The notes under the pieces: model-generated | What the model was told of the DNA's origin: nothing | What the model saw: only the letters and a program-made list of their open reading frames with translations | The model's database searches: none | DNA from: an uncultured Pirellulaceae bacterium | GTDB taxonomy: Bacteria > Planctomycetota > Planctomycetia > Pirellulales > Pirellulaceae | Assembly: GCA_938083195.1 (NCBI GenBank) | Contig: CALKCK010000009.1 | Span: forward strand, 1 to 64,000 | Length of the DNA stretch: 64,000 nucleotides | Reading direction: 5' to 3' | In this document: positions 38,538 to 49,404 of the stretch, one piece after another | Layout of the letters: each line of letters begins with the position of its first letter | How positions within the stretch are numbered: the first letter of the stretch is position 1 | Translations under genes and position numbers: made by a program

Positions 38538-39065
38538 TCACGGACTCGAAAGCACAATCTGATTCAAGAAAAAATAGCAGATTCCCACAATAATCAACCC
38601 TAAAAACACACCCAACAATTGCAATCGACCAGAATGAAACCCTCGCGTTGCATGGTCTAACCGCAAATAAATAAATGACAAACCAAGTAGCGACAGTAAG
38701 CCAAAGAAGACGATTGCCAAGCCAACGATGCGATCTCGAATTAATTGGCGGGTTTCCAACTCTGCTTTGCTCTCAGAACTAACGGGATCCCCACCCTGCT
38801 CGGACGCTTGCAAACTAAGAGTCTCGCCCGAGATTGGACTTGCGCGTTTTATCGGCTCAACAGCAATTGCTGAACTGGCCCACGCCAGACTGAACAGCAT
38901 GCAAACCGAGACCGAGATTCTCACCGAGCGCAAAAGCTTGCCCGAAGACAAATCTTTTTGGGGATTCCTGTTTTTAAGTAATAGGGTTGTCAAATTATTT
39001 CCGATTGAAATTAATCCAGTTTCAAATCCACCTCGAGGCAACCCGTCAATTGTTTGACTCAACAT
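38538..39065 (-). CDS. Hypothetical membrane protein with two C-terminal TMs
   Basis: Signal-like segment and two TMs; start overlaps the end of the upstream kinase gene by 20 nt. Confidence 0.6.
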   Translation of the reverse strand: MLSQTIDGLPRGGFETGLISIGNNLTTLLLKNRNPQKDLSSGKLLRSVRISVSVCMLFSLAWASSAIAVEPIKRASPISGETLSLQASEQGGDPVSSESKAELETRQLIRDRIVGLAIVFFGLLSLLGLSFIYLRLDHATRGFHSGRLQLLGVFLGLIIVGICYFFLNQIVLSSP

Positions 39066-41067
39066 TTTGCAAATTACAAATTTCCATTCGTTTTCGCGTA
39101 TCCAACCAAGGAGCTGATAGTTGCACGGAAAATGAAATCACGACTGCCCAAATACAAACTGCAGTAAAGGGAATTGGCAAAAGGTAACTTAGTAACACGC
39201 CCCAAATCATACAGATTAAAATTGCAGCGATACTTAGCCGGGTCTTGCGAATAGGGTCACACTGCCGCCACCAACGGATTCCTCCAAGGAAGCAGGTGAA
39301 AAAAAACATATAAGCGGCCAAGGGACCCACGCTCGGCATTAAATTCCACCCTTTAGAAAAAGGGCGGGACGTCTCCAGCGACAAGGATGTCAAATCGATA
39401 TAAAACCAGCTGGCCGTAAAGAATGCGGCCAGACCTAATGCCATCCCCAGCCCCATCATTTCCAAATAACGCCATCGCGATTTCGCTGGCCGCCAATCCC
39501 AGCGTTTAGTAACCAATAAGATCGCCCAACAGCCCACAACACTCACCAAAGTCAACCAGGTGTAATTCGCCCAATTCTCGATCGATGAATCCCACGGCCC
39601 ACCGTCAAGAACTCCCGTAACCACCGCAAAGCCAAGTAAATTTAGGACAGTACAACTGAAGGCCGCGATTAGCATCGAACCGATCAGTTCGGTTAACCGA
39701 TCTAACGCGGGGCGTCCTAGCAACCACTGGCGAAGCGGGGGGACTTCTTCGAGTTGTCGAATATGCATAAGCCAACGCGGCGACTGGCCCAGTTTTTTCG
39801 CAAGCGAATATCGCACCAAATAGTAGCCAAAATAAAGACCACCCGCAGACAACATCAACGGCAAGAGCCACTGAGAGTTTTGGATCAGGACAATCCCAGC
39901 GATGATCAACATCACCATCTTGATCGGCGTTGAAAAATTGGCGGTTTCCCACCATAACGTCAATCTTGCTAATCCTGTATGAAGCACCGCCGCAATCGGC
40001 TCATCTCCCCGACTGTTGTCAATTCCATTGCCTAACACGCTGGACTCGAGAGTCGCGGCTGTCTTTAATTCCGACTTATTCGCGACAGAAAATACAGTTT
40101 CTTTCGTACCGGCATGCCGAATGTTATCAATAATTGCGGTCGGCAACTTATCGATCAACTCCGTAGATTGTGTTCGATTTGGCTTTGTTGATTGACGATT
40201 TGCTTTAGCCGAATCAGGTTTGACGATTGAACCGATAGAATGCTGCGAAACAATCGAATCACTCCGCCGAGCTACATCCGGCCAAGGCAGGTCCGCTGCC
40301 ATCTCAGAGATACTACGATATCGATCTTCAGGATCTTTGCGTAACGATTTAGATATTACCATTCGAAAACGAGAAGGCACCACAGAAACATCCGGCTCTG
40401 CCGTCAGATGTTTCATGATAATCTCTTGAGCACTTTCGCCGTCAAAAGGGACTAATCCAGTCGTCAATTCGTACAGGATAATCCCTAGAGCATAGAGATC
40501 TATTTCCTTCCCATAAACGCCTTTACCAATCTCGGGAGCCATGTAATGAAAGGTACCCACCGATTCAGTTTGCCCCGAACGTCGGCTACAGGAAATATAC
40601 TTGGACAGGCCATAATCTCCAATTTTGATCACCTGCTCATGCAAGTCACAAAAGATATTACCTGGCTTTAAATCGCGGTGTACAATTCCGTTCTCATGAA
40701 GATAGGATACCCCCGAAGCAATTGAAGCAAACCAAGATTTAATATCCGCATCAGTCAGTCCATTTTGATTCGCCTCTAGCACATCCCGCAACGATGGACC
40801 GGGAACGTATTCCATCACGACCCAACTCTCGCCTTCTCCTGTGGTTCGGATATCCCATAGAGAGATCAAGTTAACGTGCTTCATATTTAAGCATTGGCGC
40901 ACGCCCCTCAACTCAATATCCAAATTACGCTGGATCTTCTTTAGCGCGACCTCTTTTCCTGCATCATTTAACGCAAAATAAACCTCGCCAAACCCGCCGA
41001 TGCCGATCCCGCGCTTGATGGTGTATCCTTCAAGCGGAGTCGCTCCGCTGGGATAAGTAAACTTCAT
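39046..41067 (-). CDS. Serine/threonine protein kinase with C-terminal multi-TM domain
   Basis: GIGIGGFGEVYFAL; VALKKI; IVHRDLKPGNIFCD; KIGDYGLSK (DYG in place of DFG); several C-terminal TMs. Confidence 0.93.
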   Translation of the reverse strand: MKFTYPSGATPLEGYTIKRGIGIGGFGEVYFALNDAGKEVALKKIQRNLDIELRGVRQCLNMKHVNLISLWDIRTTGEGESWVVMEYVPGPSLRDVLEANQNGLTDADIKSWFASIASGVSYLHENGIVHRDLKPGNIFCDLHEQVIKIGDYGLSKYISCSRRSGQTESVGTFHYMAPEIGKGVYGKEIDLYALGIILYELTTGLVPFDGESAQEIIMKHLTAEPDVSVVPSRFRMVISKSLRKDPEDRYRSISEMAADLPWPDVARRSDSIVSQHSIGSIVKPDSAKANRQSTKPNRTQSTELIDKLPTAIIDNIRHAGTKETVFSVANKSELKTAATLESSVLGNGIDNSRGDEPIAAVLHTGLARLTLWWETANFSTPIKMVMLIIAGIVLIQNSQWLLPLMLSAGGLYFGYYLVRYSLAKKLGQSPRWLMHIRQLEEVPPLRQWLLGRPALDRLTELIGSMLIAAFSCTVLNLLGFAVVTGVLDGGPWDSSIENWANYTWLTLVSVVGCWAILLVTKRWDWRPAKSRWRYLEMMGLGMALGLAAFFTASWFYIDLTSLSLETSRPFSKGWNLMPSVGPLAAYMFFFTCFLGGIRWWRQCDPIRKTRLSIAAILICMIWGVLLSYLLPIPFTAVCIWAVVISFSVQLSAPWLDTRKRMEICNLQNVESNN

Positions 41068-41305
41068 TCATCGCCTCCCAACCATACCGGCTGGCTGCTT
41101 TGATCTAGCAATTAAATTTCACTGCTTTTCTAGCCTAGCCGCAACACGGCCTGTTTGTCTAGGTTTCCATCGGGTTTGGCAATTATTGTGTTCACCAGCT
41201 GGCTCTCACCCGAAAAACCAACCGATTTCCAAACTTCCGGTCACTCCACAAACATCACCGCCGCCAATCCAGAACGTATTGGCCACCCAATCATTTACCA
41301 AAGAA

Positions 41306-42751
41306 CTAAACTGGCTCAAGTGTTAGAGAAAAATCATCACCAACAATTCGGGAATTTAGCTCAATCGCAGTCTCTGCGTTCACCAATTTTCCATCTACCT
41401 CCATCGCCTGCTGCGACCGGCAAAACCACTGCCCCGATCTCTCAAACAACATAAGGTTCTCGCTCCAGGTTGGACAGCAAACATGATTAGATCGATTTGG
41501 ACCTAAAATAATCGAAGTCACAGGGAGAATTACCGCGTCGGCCCAAGGTACAGATCGGTGGCGAGAAACAAAATTAAGTCGTGCCGTTTTACTTAAAGCA
41601 TGTGTTTGCGAGTAGGATAGTTCGACTCCGCCTTCGAAAGCCAGGGTCTGCCCATCTTTCAAAACAACTTTTGAATCCAACTCGATACCGTCGATTGAAA
41701 TATTACCAATGGGCTCCAAGAGATGCCCCCCGTCGACTCGCTCAAGATTGGCATGGTGACTCCGCAAATTACCCTGAATGCCAATGTCCACTCTCGCACT
41801 ATCGATGGCTTGTCCCAATGAATTGACACGATCACCACAAACGAGGTAACCGCCGACGCCGTCTACCCAAAGAAGAAATTTATTGCCAGAAGTTCGATTG
41901 ACCATGGGTCTTATCCTATCGGACATACTTCTCTCGACAACCGCATTTCTTTTCCCAGCCCTCGAACCCCGGTGAGTATTGACTACGCGATCACTTTTCG
42001 CTGCAGAAGAATTCACCTTTGTCGAGTCCATCTGCCTTCTGGTTTTTTTCTTAAGACGTGCGCTGCACTCTTGCCTTGCTTCAAAAGCAATTTGGTTGGT
42101 CGGAGCAATATGCAGAATCTGCTTGCAACTTAGACTGACATCTCCCCATTTACATTGAAGCGCATATGCTTCGAGGTTAGTAACGTGTTTTTTCATCTGC
42201 CGTTGCCGAATCTTGAAAGCTGAAATCCGACTGTCTAAAAAAGGCAAATCTGGGCGAGCGATTTTTGCCTTTTCCAATTCAGCAACAGACTTTTTAAATT
42301 GACCTTTTGCCGCGAAACGGTTTGCCGAATTCAAACACTCAGAAACCATTCTGATATTGTCAAGCCGCCAATCCATTACCCGACGTTGCCCAAGCACTTC
42401 GATGCAATTTAAAGCGTAAATAGGCTCACCACGCACAAGCGAGGCATCCGCAGATTCGATTGTCAGTTCAATTAACTGATTCTTCCATTTGCGAGTCTCT
42501 GCTCCCAATGCCTCTACATTGAATTTTGAGACCTCGTCGAGATCTTTCCAGGCCACGCAAAACTGCCCCATCGACACAGATACTTTCGCCCGTTCCAGTA
42601 AGGCGTCAGCGAGGCTTCGCGCCAGAGTGAGCTTCTTGTTTTCATGGTGTATTTGGCCAAGCTCAAAATGACGTACTGCCTGATCGAGGTCGCCACATTG
42701 GAGCGCCTGCTCGGCAAACTTAGTTTTTAAATTCCACGTCATAAGTCCCAC
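41306..42751 (-). CDS. Helical/TPR-like protein with two degenerate FHA-like domains
   Basis: Repeat helices at N-term; LLWVDGVGGYLVCGDRVNSLG...NLRSHHANLERVDGGHLLEP...SIDGIELDSKVVLKDGQTLAFEGGVELSY; a second related module at C-term. Confidence 0.6.
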   Translation of the reverse strand: MGLMTWNLKTKFAEQALQCGDLDQAVRHFELGQIHHENKKLTLARSLADALLERAKVSVSMGQFCVAWKDLDEVSKFNVEALGAETRKWKNQLIELTIESADASLVRGEPIYALNCIEVLGQRRVMDWRLDNIRMVSECLNSANRFAAKGQFKKSVAELEKAKIARPDLPFLDSRISAFKIRQRQMKKHVTNLEAYALQCKWGDVSLSCKQILHIAPTNQIAFEARQECSARLKKKTRRQMDSTKVNSSAAKSDRVVNTHRGSRAGKRNAVVERSMSDRIRPMVNRTSGNKFLLWVDGVGGYLVCGDRVNSLGQAIDSARVDIGIQGNLRSHHANLERVDGGHLLEPIGNISIDGIELDSKVVLKDGQTLAFEGGVELSYSQTHALSKTARLNFVSRHRSVPWADAVILPVTSIILGPNRSNHVCCPTWSENLMLFERSGQWFCRSQQAMEVDGKLVNAETAIELNSRIVGDDFSLTLEPV

Positions 42752-42881
42752 TTCAATAAAGGCTGTCTCCCGAGCGAGACTTAAACCACAATTAAAAAAC
42801 GGGACAGCTGGCTAGTAAACCTGCTGCCCCGCTTTCATTGATTAACAATTGAACTAACTGAGACATCCAACCCCTGGCGAG

Positions 42882-43718
42882 TTAGTTAACCACCAAGTCC
42901 GCTTCGGTCGATTCGCCAGAAACGTCACCGCTGCCTGATTCTTTTGCTTCGAAGTAGGCATCCATATCGTTCAGCACATCCGAACTTGGAATGACCGAAT
43001 CATCATTTACGGGAATCTGCCCAAAGTACTTAGGAGCGATGTTGTAATACTCCTCATCCGCTGAAATCCGAGCATCGATGTCGTCCAACATCTCACGCGT
43101 CTTTGACAATTGGCTGTTATCGAGCTTAATCTGAGTCGCGGTCGCGATGACCTCGTTCATACGATTACGAGCGGTTAAATTTTCAATTTGCAGTTCCAGT
43201 TCACGTTGTTGCGATTTAGCTTCGCCTAGTTTCAAGTGGGCAGCTGCTAAAGAATCCTTGCGTAGATTTAAAATCTCGCCCTTCTTCTCAAATGTCTTTT
43301 CGGCAGTTTGATAAAGGGTAAACCGATGCCTTAAATCTTGTTTTACACGTGGTAAATCATGAGCCTTCCCTCGCGTATCCACATAGACCTGACCGCCAGA
43401 TTCAACATGTGAGCGAAGTGCCATCATTTCGTCGTAACTTTTTTTCAGCATTTGCTCATGCGACTTAAGATCTGCCGCCAGCCGTTTCACTTTGACTTGC
43501 TCTTTGGAAATTTTGTGAACCATGCCATGTATTTCCGGCCCGATTTCATCGAGCTGGATTTTGGCGGCATCTAACTGGTAAGCGACCGGGACTTGATCCT
43601 GAGCTGCTGTCCTGACCTTGGTTACCGCCGTTTTTGCGTAGGGGATTAACTTCCCACCGAACAGCAATCCGCCAATCACAACAATACCCGCGACCCCAAT
43701 GGTCAATTTTTTAAACAT
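42882..43718 (-). CDS. Membrane-anchored coiled-coil protein
   Basis: N-terminal TM (FKKLTIGVAGIVVIGGLLFGGKL) followed by long coiled coil. Confidence 0.75.
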   Translation of the reverse strand: MFKKLTIGVAGIVVIGGLLFGGKLIPYAKTAVTKVRTAAQDQVPVAYQLDAAKIQLDEIGPEIHGMVHKISKEQVKVKRLAADLKSHEQMLKKSYDEMMALRSHVESGGQVYVDTRGKAHDLPRVKQDLRHRFTLYQTAEKTFEKKGEILNLRKDSLAAAHLKLGEAKSQQRELELQIENLTARNRMNEVIATATQIKLDNSQLSKTREMLDDIDARISADEEYYNIAPKYFGQIPVNDDSVIPSSDVLNDMDAYFEAKESGSGDVSGESTEADLVVN

Positions 43719-44091
43719 ATTCCGCTCTCCTGATCTTTTGTTGGATGAACCGGCGTTCGTTACTAAACATCTGGGCTAACAAGCCTGATCGCCGTTGAAG
43801 GTAATTCGCCCGTGCAGTTGGGATATTTGAAAAATTTAGAAATATTTTTAAAGCCGGCTGCCGTACCACCCTGCTGATTTGTTTATTCCTGCTCCAATTC
43901 GAGATTTCACCCCTGTTTTCGTTATTTTTTTGACTTCGAATCCCGAGAGAGTGCCGATTCTCAAAGAACTGACCACTACTTTTAATCGGGTCACGAACTC
44001 CCCTCCTGAAAGCTTTTGTGTCCCCACGAAACTTACGGTGATTCAAATCAAGTCATGATCCGAAGCCATGGCCTAGTTGATATTGGACCGC

Positions 44092-44125
44092 GTCAATGAA
44101 AACGTTAAGTCAATGAAAACGTTAA
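44092..44125. repeat. 17-bp perfect tandem duplication containing a start codon (GTCAATGAAAACGTTAA x2)
   Basis: Direct reading. Confidence 0.95.
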
Positions 44126-44649
44126 TTAAGTCAATCTGGACCTCTCGCGACCTGGCCTCGGGCATGCTGCTGGCGGCAATCACCTTGGCAGCCTTCTGGA
44201 TCGTATTGCTGCCCTTTAGCCAAACCGTCCAGAAAACATTTTTGGCTCGGTTTCATTTAGACTCCTCTAGTTTTTCGATTTGGGCGGCCCAACAACCCAT
44301 TCCCTCCATGTACAACTTCGAAAACAGGGTGTGGATCAGTCCCAAGCCGATTACTCAAAGCGAATTAAATCAAGCGACCAGAGACAACAAAACCTCAAAC
44401 CCAAGTACGGGAGCCCCGGCGACTCTGTTGGCGGATCTCAAGAATATTGAAACAGAACAAATCAATCACTTTCCAACGCGAGCTTTTACCTTTGGGAAAA
44501 CTCGCTGGATCCTCAAACAGCAATCCGAGACCCGCTACTACTACCTAAGCTCGCGCTATCGCGATGTCGAACACAAATCGGCTTATCGTCTTTCTCCAAT
44601 TTCAGACAGCCAATTTGGAGTCACTCGACTGGAGCCCTTACGTGACTAA
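44113..44649 (+). CDS. Hypothetical protein with N-terminal TM
   Basis: MKTLIKSIWTSRDLASGMLLAAITLAAFWIVLLPF...; start placed at the second copy of the duplicated ATG. Confidence 0.6.
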   Translation: MKTLIKSIWTSRDLASGMLLAAITLAAFWIVLLPFSQTVQKTFLARFHLDSSSFSIWAAQQPIPSMYNFENRVWISPKPITQSELNQATRDNKTSNPSTGAPATLLADLKNIETEQINHFPTRAFTFGKTRWILKQQSETRYYYLSSRYRDVEHKSAYRLSPISDSQFGVTRLEPLRD

Positions 44650-45502
44650 CCATCCCACCGCACAAGAATCTCCACGATCCGTCGAGGCTGTCCAGAATGG
44701 CGAGCTTGACCTCGATCAATTGTCACTCGTGCTCCCCATCTACCGCGTGGTTACGCTGACGATTCTTGCCTCGATGATCTGGAAGTACGCTTATTTCATT
44801 CCGATTTTTCAAAGCTACGCTCAACTGGAACTTTCCGACTCATTTTTCCCATCATTCTTCACCAACAACTATGTTTTAGCCGGACTCTACCTAGCTCCAA
44901 TTGCCTTTGGAATCATTGCCTTATTCACGCGTAGCGTCTTACTTTTACGCACCCAGGCGTTGACAACGCTGGGGTGTATGTTCGGCCTCTGCATTCACCA
45001 AGGAAGCTACAATGATGTCACATTTGTGACTTGCCTGTGGGTTTCCCTCTGGTGCGTTTGGTACACGCTAAAGATTAATGAGCCCCCCGAAGAGCTCATT
45101 AAAAAGTCTCAAAGGTTTAGCCTACTCATCATTTCTCTGGTTTTTCTCGGCGGCGCTGCGGGGAAGTGGACCCCTGGCTACTGGTCGGGAGAGGTGATCT
45201 ATGAGATCTACTTTAGCCATCGCGATTTTTGGTTTTTCAATCTGCTTCGAAACCAACTCGACCCTGAATCGCTTCGAAATGTTGCAACACTCTACTCGCG
45301 GGTAATCGTAATCTCGGAAACGGCTTGCTCGTTTCTATGGTTGCTTAAGCCTAAGTACGGTGGCATGATCGCAATAGCGATGTTACTCGGGATCACATTT
45401 CTCTCGAACTTATTATTATTCTCAGTAACGTTCTGTTTAATTGGGCTGGCAATTGCAGCCATAGAAACGCCGCGGTGGCAAGCAACGACGGCGAATATCT
45501 AA
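44642..45502 (+). CDS. Multi-TM membrane protein, HTTM-like
   Basis: At least six TMs; GTG at 44642 overlaps the upstream stop by 8 nt. Confidence 0.65.
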   Translation: MTNHPTAQESPRSVEAVQNGELDLDQLSLVLPIYRVVTLTILASMIWKYAYFIPIFQSYAQLELSDSFFPSFFTNNYVLAGLYLAPIAFGIIALFTRSVLLLRTQALTTLGCMFGLCIHQGSYNDVTFVTCLWVSLWCVWYTLKINEPPEELIKKSQRFSLLIISLVFLGGAAGKWTPGYWSGEVIYEIYFSHRDFWFFNLLRNQLDPESLRNVATLYSRVIVISETACSFLWLLKPKYGGMIAIAMLLGITFLSNLLLFSVTFCLIGLAIAAIETPRWQATTANI

Positions 45503-45557
45503 GTCCGCCGTGCTTCTGATTTACTAGAATCGCTGAAAAACCATCAGCGCATAAAAA

Positions 45558-45601
45558 TGGCGGTAAGGCCCCTTTTGGCATCCCGCCAACCCTTACCGCC
45601 A
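45558..45601. repeat. 11-bp perfect inverted repeat in a convergent intergenic region
   Basis: TGGCGGTAAGG (45558-45568) / CCTTACCGCCA (45591-45601). Confidence 0.7.
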
Positions 45602-45864
45602 AAAGCTTGCTTAATGCTCCCCAGCTCAAACAAGCTCATTAAAAGTTAGGTTGCATTCTCGGAATGTCAAAGCGGGAATCTTCTCGATACCATGAAAAGC
45701 GTGAAATAAAAAAAGAATCTCCCACGCTCGTTGCCTTCATCCTTTGGAGGGCTCGACAAGCAGTCCCCAAAACGCGCTGGAGTCAAAATAGCGAAAATCA
45801 AATTGGCTTGAAATTTCCGAAACAACCTCGGGCGGTCATTCAGTTGAACCATGAAAAAACGAGG

Positions 45865-46812
45865 TTATTTCGCCATCTCCCAATCGAGTCCAATATCGAA
45901 ATTGGTAGCTGAGTGCGTCACCGCCCCAACGCTAATTCGCTCTACACCAGTTTTGGCGATTTTAACGATTGTGTCCAAATTGACGCCCCCAGATGCTTCC
46001 AACATAATCTCGGGAGATATTTGGTTGCGAATTTCGACAGCCTCTCTTAACTGCTCGCTACTCATATTATCCAGCAAGACGATGTCGCAATCCGTTTTTA
46101 AAGCAACGCGAAGCTGCTCGAGCGTATCCACTTCTAACTGCAGAACAGTTGCCTCGCCATTAGGTAATACATTTGCGTGTGCATCGATCCAACTTTTCGC
46201 ATTTCGAATCGCGACGGGAATCACCTCGTCTTCCTCGCGTACCTGAGTCCGAAAAAACGCCAAATGATTGTCTTTAATCATGATTGCATCATAGAGTCCC
46301 ATGCGATGATTTTCCCCACCGCCACAGGCCACCGCGTATTTCTCCAGCCTTCTCCAACCCGGTGTCGTTTTGCGAGTATCTAGGACACACGCGGAAGTTT
46401 CACTGATTCTATCAACAAATTGATGCGTCAACGAACTGATGCCCGAGAGGCGGCACATAAAATTCAAACAGGTACGCTCCATGGTTAAAATATCATGGGC
46501 CAGACCACTCATTCCACCGATGGTCTGCCCCGCATCGACTCGCTCACCATCGTCAATATTCACAGTCAATTCGACATTCGGCGCCCAATGCTGGAGGGCA
46601 AGCTTCACGACTTCGACGCCGCAAATAATTCCATCGCTGCGACTAACAAAAGCCGCCGTTGCGTGGGCTGAACCGGGAACAATCGCGGCGGTCGTGCAAT
46701 CCACGCCCGATGCCAAATCCGTAGCATTAATGTCTTCGAGAATCGCCATCTCGATCAACTGCAGACAATCTCGCTGTGTTGACTTAGAAAAAATTGGTTC
46801 TTCCTTCTTCAA
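45865..46812 (-). CDS. nadC: Nicotinate-nucleotide pyrophosphorylase (carboxylating)
   Basis: ERTCLNFMCRLSGISSLT...LDTRKTTPGWRRLEKYAVACGGGENHRMGLYDAIMIKDNH...EASGGVNLDTI. Confidence 0.95.
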   Translation of the reverse strand: MKKEEPIFSKSTQRDCLQLIEMAILEDINATDLASGVDCTTAAIVPGSAHATAAFVSRSDGIICGVEVVKLALQHWAPNVELTVNIDDGERVDAGQTIGGMSGLAHDILTMERTCLNFMCRLSGISSLTHQFVDRISETSACVLDTRKTTPGWRRLEKYAVACGGGENHRMGLYDAIMIKDNHLAFFRTQVREEDEVIPVAIRNAKSWIDAHANVLPNGEATVLQLEVDTLEQLRVALKTDCDIVLLDNMSSEQLREAVEIRNQISPEIMLEASGGVNLDTIVKIAKTGVERISVGAVTHSATNFDIGLDWEMAK

Positions 46813-46948
46813 AACAATCCCAGTTCAATAGTCGCCAAATGATAGTTATTAAAAAACCTAGTAACTCAGGCCTCTGTCAAGTCAATTCTCGAAAACGGTA
46901 AATCTTGCCAAGCAGAGGAAGTGACTGTTACTTTCAGAGGTTTAGCAA

Positions 46949-47374
46949 TCAGAGTCCGCCTGCTTCGCAGTTCAAAAAATCTTCGATTCTATTTTTAATT
47001 TGATCGCGAATCTTTCGGAACTGAATGATCTTTTCGTCATCCGTGCCAGTCACATCCGCGGGGTCTTCAAATGGCCAATGGACCGTCCGAGCAACCCCAG
47101 GAAGCACCGGGCAAGCCTCTTTTGCATGATCGCAAACCGTAACTGCCAAATCAATTTGATCACCGACAAACAATTCAACCGATTTACTTTCAAGGCCATC
47201 CACCGAAAGCCCTAGTTCCTCGATCGATTTCAAAGCCAAAGGATGCACGTAACCGGAGGGACGCGAACCAGCTGAAACGGCAACCCATTCTGAATTCCCA
47301 GCATTCTGCCAAATCGCCTGAGCCATTTGCGAACGGCAGGAATTTCCGGTGCACAAAATAAGTACTTTTTTCAT
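46949..47374 (-). CDS. Low-molecular-weight phosphatase / arsenate reductase-like protein
   Basis: VLILCTGNSCRSQMAQAIW (CX5R loop); VTVCDHAKEACPVLPG...HWPFEDPADVTG. Confidence 0.88.
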   Translation of the reverse strand: MKKVLILCTGNSCRSQMAQAIWQNAGNSEWVAVSAGSRPSGYVHPLALKSIEELGLSVDGLESKSVELFVGDQIDLAVTVCDHAKEACPVLPGVARTVHWPFEDPADVTGTDDEKIIQFRKIRDQIKNRIEDFLNCEAGGL

Positions 47375-47462
47375 CTTTGCTTCCTAATAAAGCGAGAACG
47401 AACTGCGGGCACATCCAGCGACACCTCACAGCACCGGTTGTAAAAAACCAAACCGAAATAAT

Positions 47463-48917
47463 TTAACAGTCAAAATACATGCAAAATTCATAAGGGTGTG
47501 GCCGGAAACGAATCGCTTCAATTTCGTTCCTTATCTTAAACGCAATCCAGGTGTCAATCACATCCTTCGTAAACACATCGCCCCGCAAAAGGAAATCATG
47601 GTCCATCTGCAATGCGTTGATTGACTCTTCTAACGACCGTGGCGTTTTAGGAACATTCCTTGACTCCTCTGGAGGCAAGTCATAAATATCCTTGTCCAAA
47701 GGATCCCCAGGGTCTAGCTTGTTTTCAATTCCATCAATGGCAGCCATTGTAATTGCGGCAAACGCGAAATACGGATTACACCCGCCATCGGGACAGCGAA
47801 ACTCAATTCGCTTGCTCGCCGGATCATTGCTGTACATTGGAATTCGACATGCCGCCGAACGGTTTCGTTGAGAGTAAGCAAGATTGACTGGAGCTTCGTA
47901 ACCAGGCACCAGTCGCTTGTAACTATTTGTCGTCGGGTTGGTTAACGCCAAAAGTGCAGGAGCATGTTTCAATATTCCACCGATGGCATGCATCCCCATC
48001 TGGCTCAGCCCTGCGTAACCATCGCCGCCGAATAACGGACAACCGTCTTTCCAAAAAGAGAGGTGGGTATGCATACCAGAACCCGCATCACCGAAAATTG
48101 GCTTTGGCATAAATGTCGCTGTTTTGTTGTGACGAAACGCAACGTTCTTCACGATGTACTTGTACATCATCATGCGATCTGCCATCTGAACCAGGGGACC
48201 AAATTTTAGATCGATCTCGGATTGACCTGCGGTTCCAACTTCATGATGCTGACACTCGACCTCTAATCCGCAGTCAATCAGCGTCTGCATCATCTCCGTT
48301 CGTAGATTTACCATCTGATCGGCGGGAGGGCAGGGGAGATAACCTTGTTGATGACGAATCTTGTAACCTAAATTTGGATTCTCTTCTCGACCACGATTCC
48401 ACTGAGCCTCAACGCTATCTAAGTGGTAAAACGCAGCATCTGGCCTTTGATCGAATCGGACGTTATCAAAAATGAAAAACTCGGCCTCCGGGCCAAAACA
48501 AGCCGTGTCCGCTATCCCCGTGCTGTTCAAATAACTGGCCGCTTTGCGCGCGACGAAGCGTGGATCTCGACTGTAATTCTCATGGGTGATTGGATCGACA
48601 ACATCGCATATCAGATTTAAAGTCGGTAATGTAGCGAAGGGATCAATGAAATTCGTTTCCGGTCGTGGTATGAGTAACATGTCGCTTTCGTCGACTTGTT
48701 GCCAACCGCGTACGCTCGAACCATCGAAGCCAAGTCCATTCTCAAAAATCGACTCTGAGAACGCACTGACAGGAATAGTCGTGTGTCCCCAATGACCTAA
48801 AAAATCGACAAAACGCAAATCAATCGCCTTTACGTTCGCTGATCGACAAAAAGCGATTACTTCTTTGGGAGTCAAAATCTGACCTTTCACGCATTGAAAA
48901 AAAATGATCCCGACCAA
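47463..48917 (-). CDS. glnA: Glutamine synthetase type I
   Basis: [18 protein letters not shown]...[12 protein letters not shown]...[26 protein letters not shown]...[14 protein letters not shown] at 48890 is an alternative start. Confidence 0.95.
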   Translation of the reverse strand: MVGIIFFQCVKGQILTPKEVIAFCRSANVKAIDLRFVDFLGHWGHTTIPVSAFSESIFENGLGFDGSSVRGWQQVDESDMLLIPRPETNFIDPFATLPTLNLICDVVDPITHENYSRDPRFVARKAASYLNSTGIADTACFGPEAEFFIFDNVRFDQRPDAAFYHLDSVEAQWNRGREENPNLGYKIRHQQGYLPCPPADQMVNLRTEMMQTLIDCGLEVECQHHEVGTAGQSEIDLKFGPLVQMADRMMMYKYIVKNVAFRHNKTATFMPKPIFGDAGSGMHTHLSFWKDGCPLFGGDGYAGLSQMGMHAIGGILKHAPALLALTNPTTNSYKRLVPGYEAPVNLAYSQRNRSAACRIPMYSNDPASKRIEFRCPDGGCNPYFAFAAITMAAIDGIENKLDPGDPLDKDIYDLPPEESRNVPKTPRSLEESINALQMDHDFLLRGDVFTKDVIDTWIAFKIRNEIEAIRFRPHPYEFCMYFDC

Positions 48918-49404
48918 GACGGGAAATAAAATTTCTTTTTTTTGATGGCCTCAGTTTCTTTTCTTAAAACTGACATTTCAAAAATTTTAGCCAGATCTCT
49001 AAAAGCAATCCTCGTGCCACAATCATAAAGATTGTCTCAGTGACCAAGAACCTGCCATAAAACGACTATTTCGGTTCCCTCACCTCCAGAGACCATTTCC
49101 ACCTGCACAGATAATGCCCAATCCCTGCCTCGAATTCAAGCAGCGATCATTTAATTTCGAGAAGGTTCTGGAGCCCAAAGCCGAGCCAGAGTTGATTTCG
49201 GTACTATAAATAGAGATTTTTAATTGTTAAGATCTCCCCTGCCTGAGCCTCGGTCGGTGCAGGATTCCAGATAATTGCGTTTAACACGCAAACTACTGAC
49301 CTTCGCCCAGATCACATCTAACGATGATCACTTCCTCCTCATCATGGGAACGATGTCGAGGTGATCCGACCAATGAATCAAGAGATTATGGAGCTAACAC
49401 CAGA

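Noticed and set aside
43711-44046. 111-aa minus-strand ORF
   Set aside because: Very basic, no motif, lies upstream of the coiled-coil gene; probably spurious
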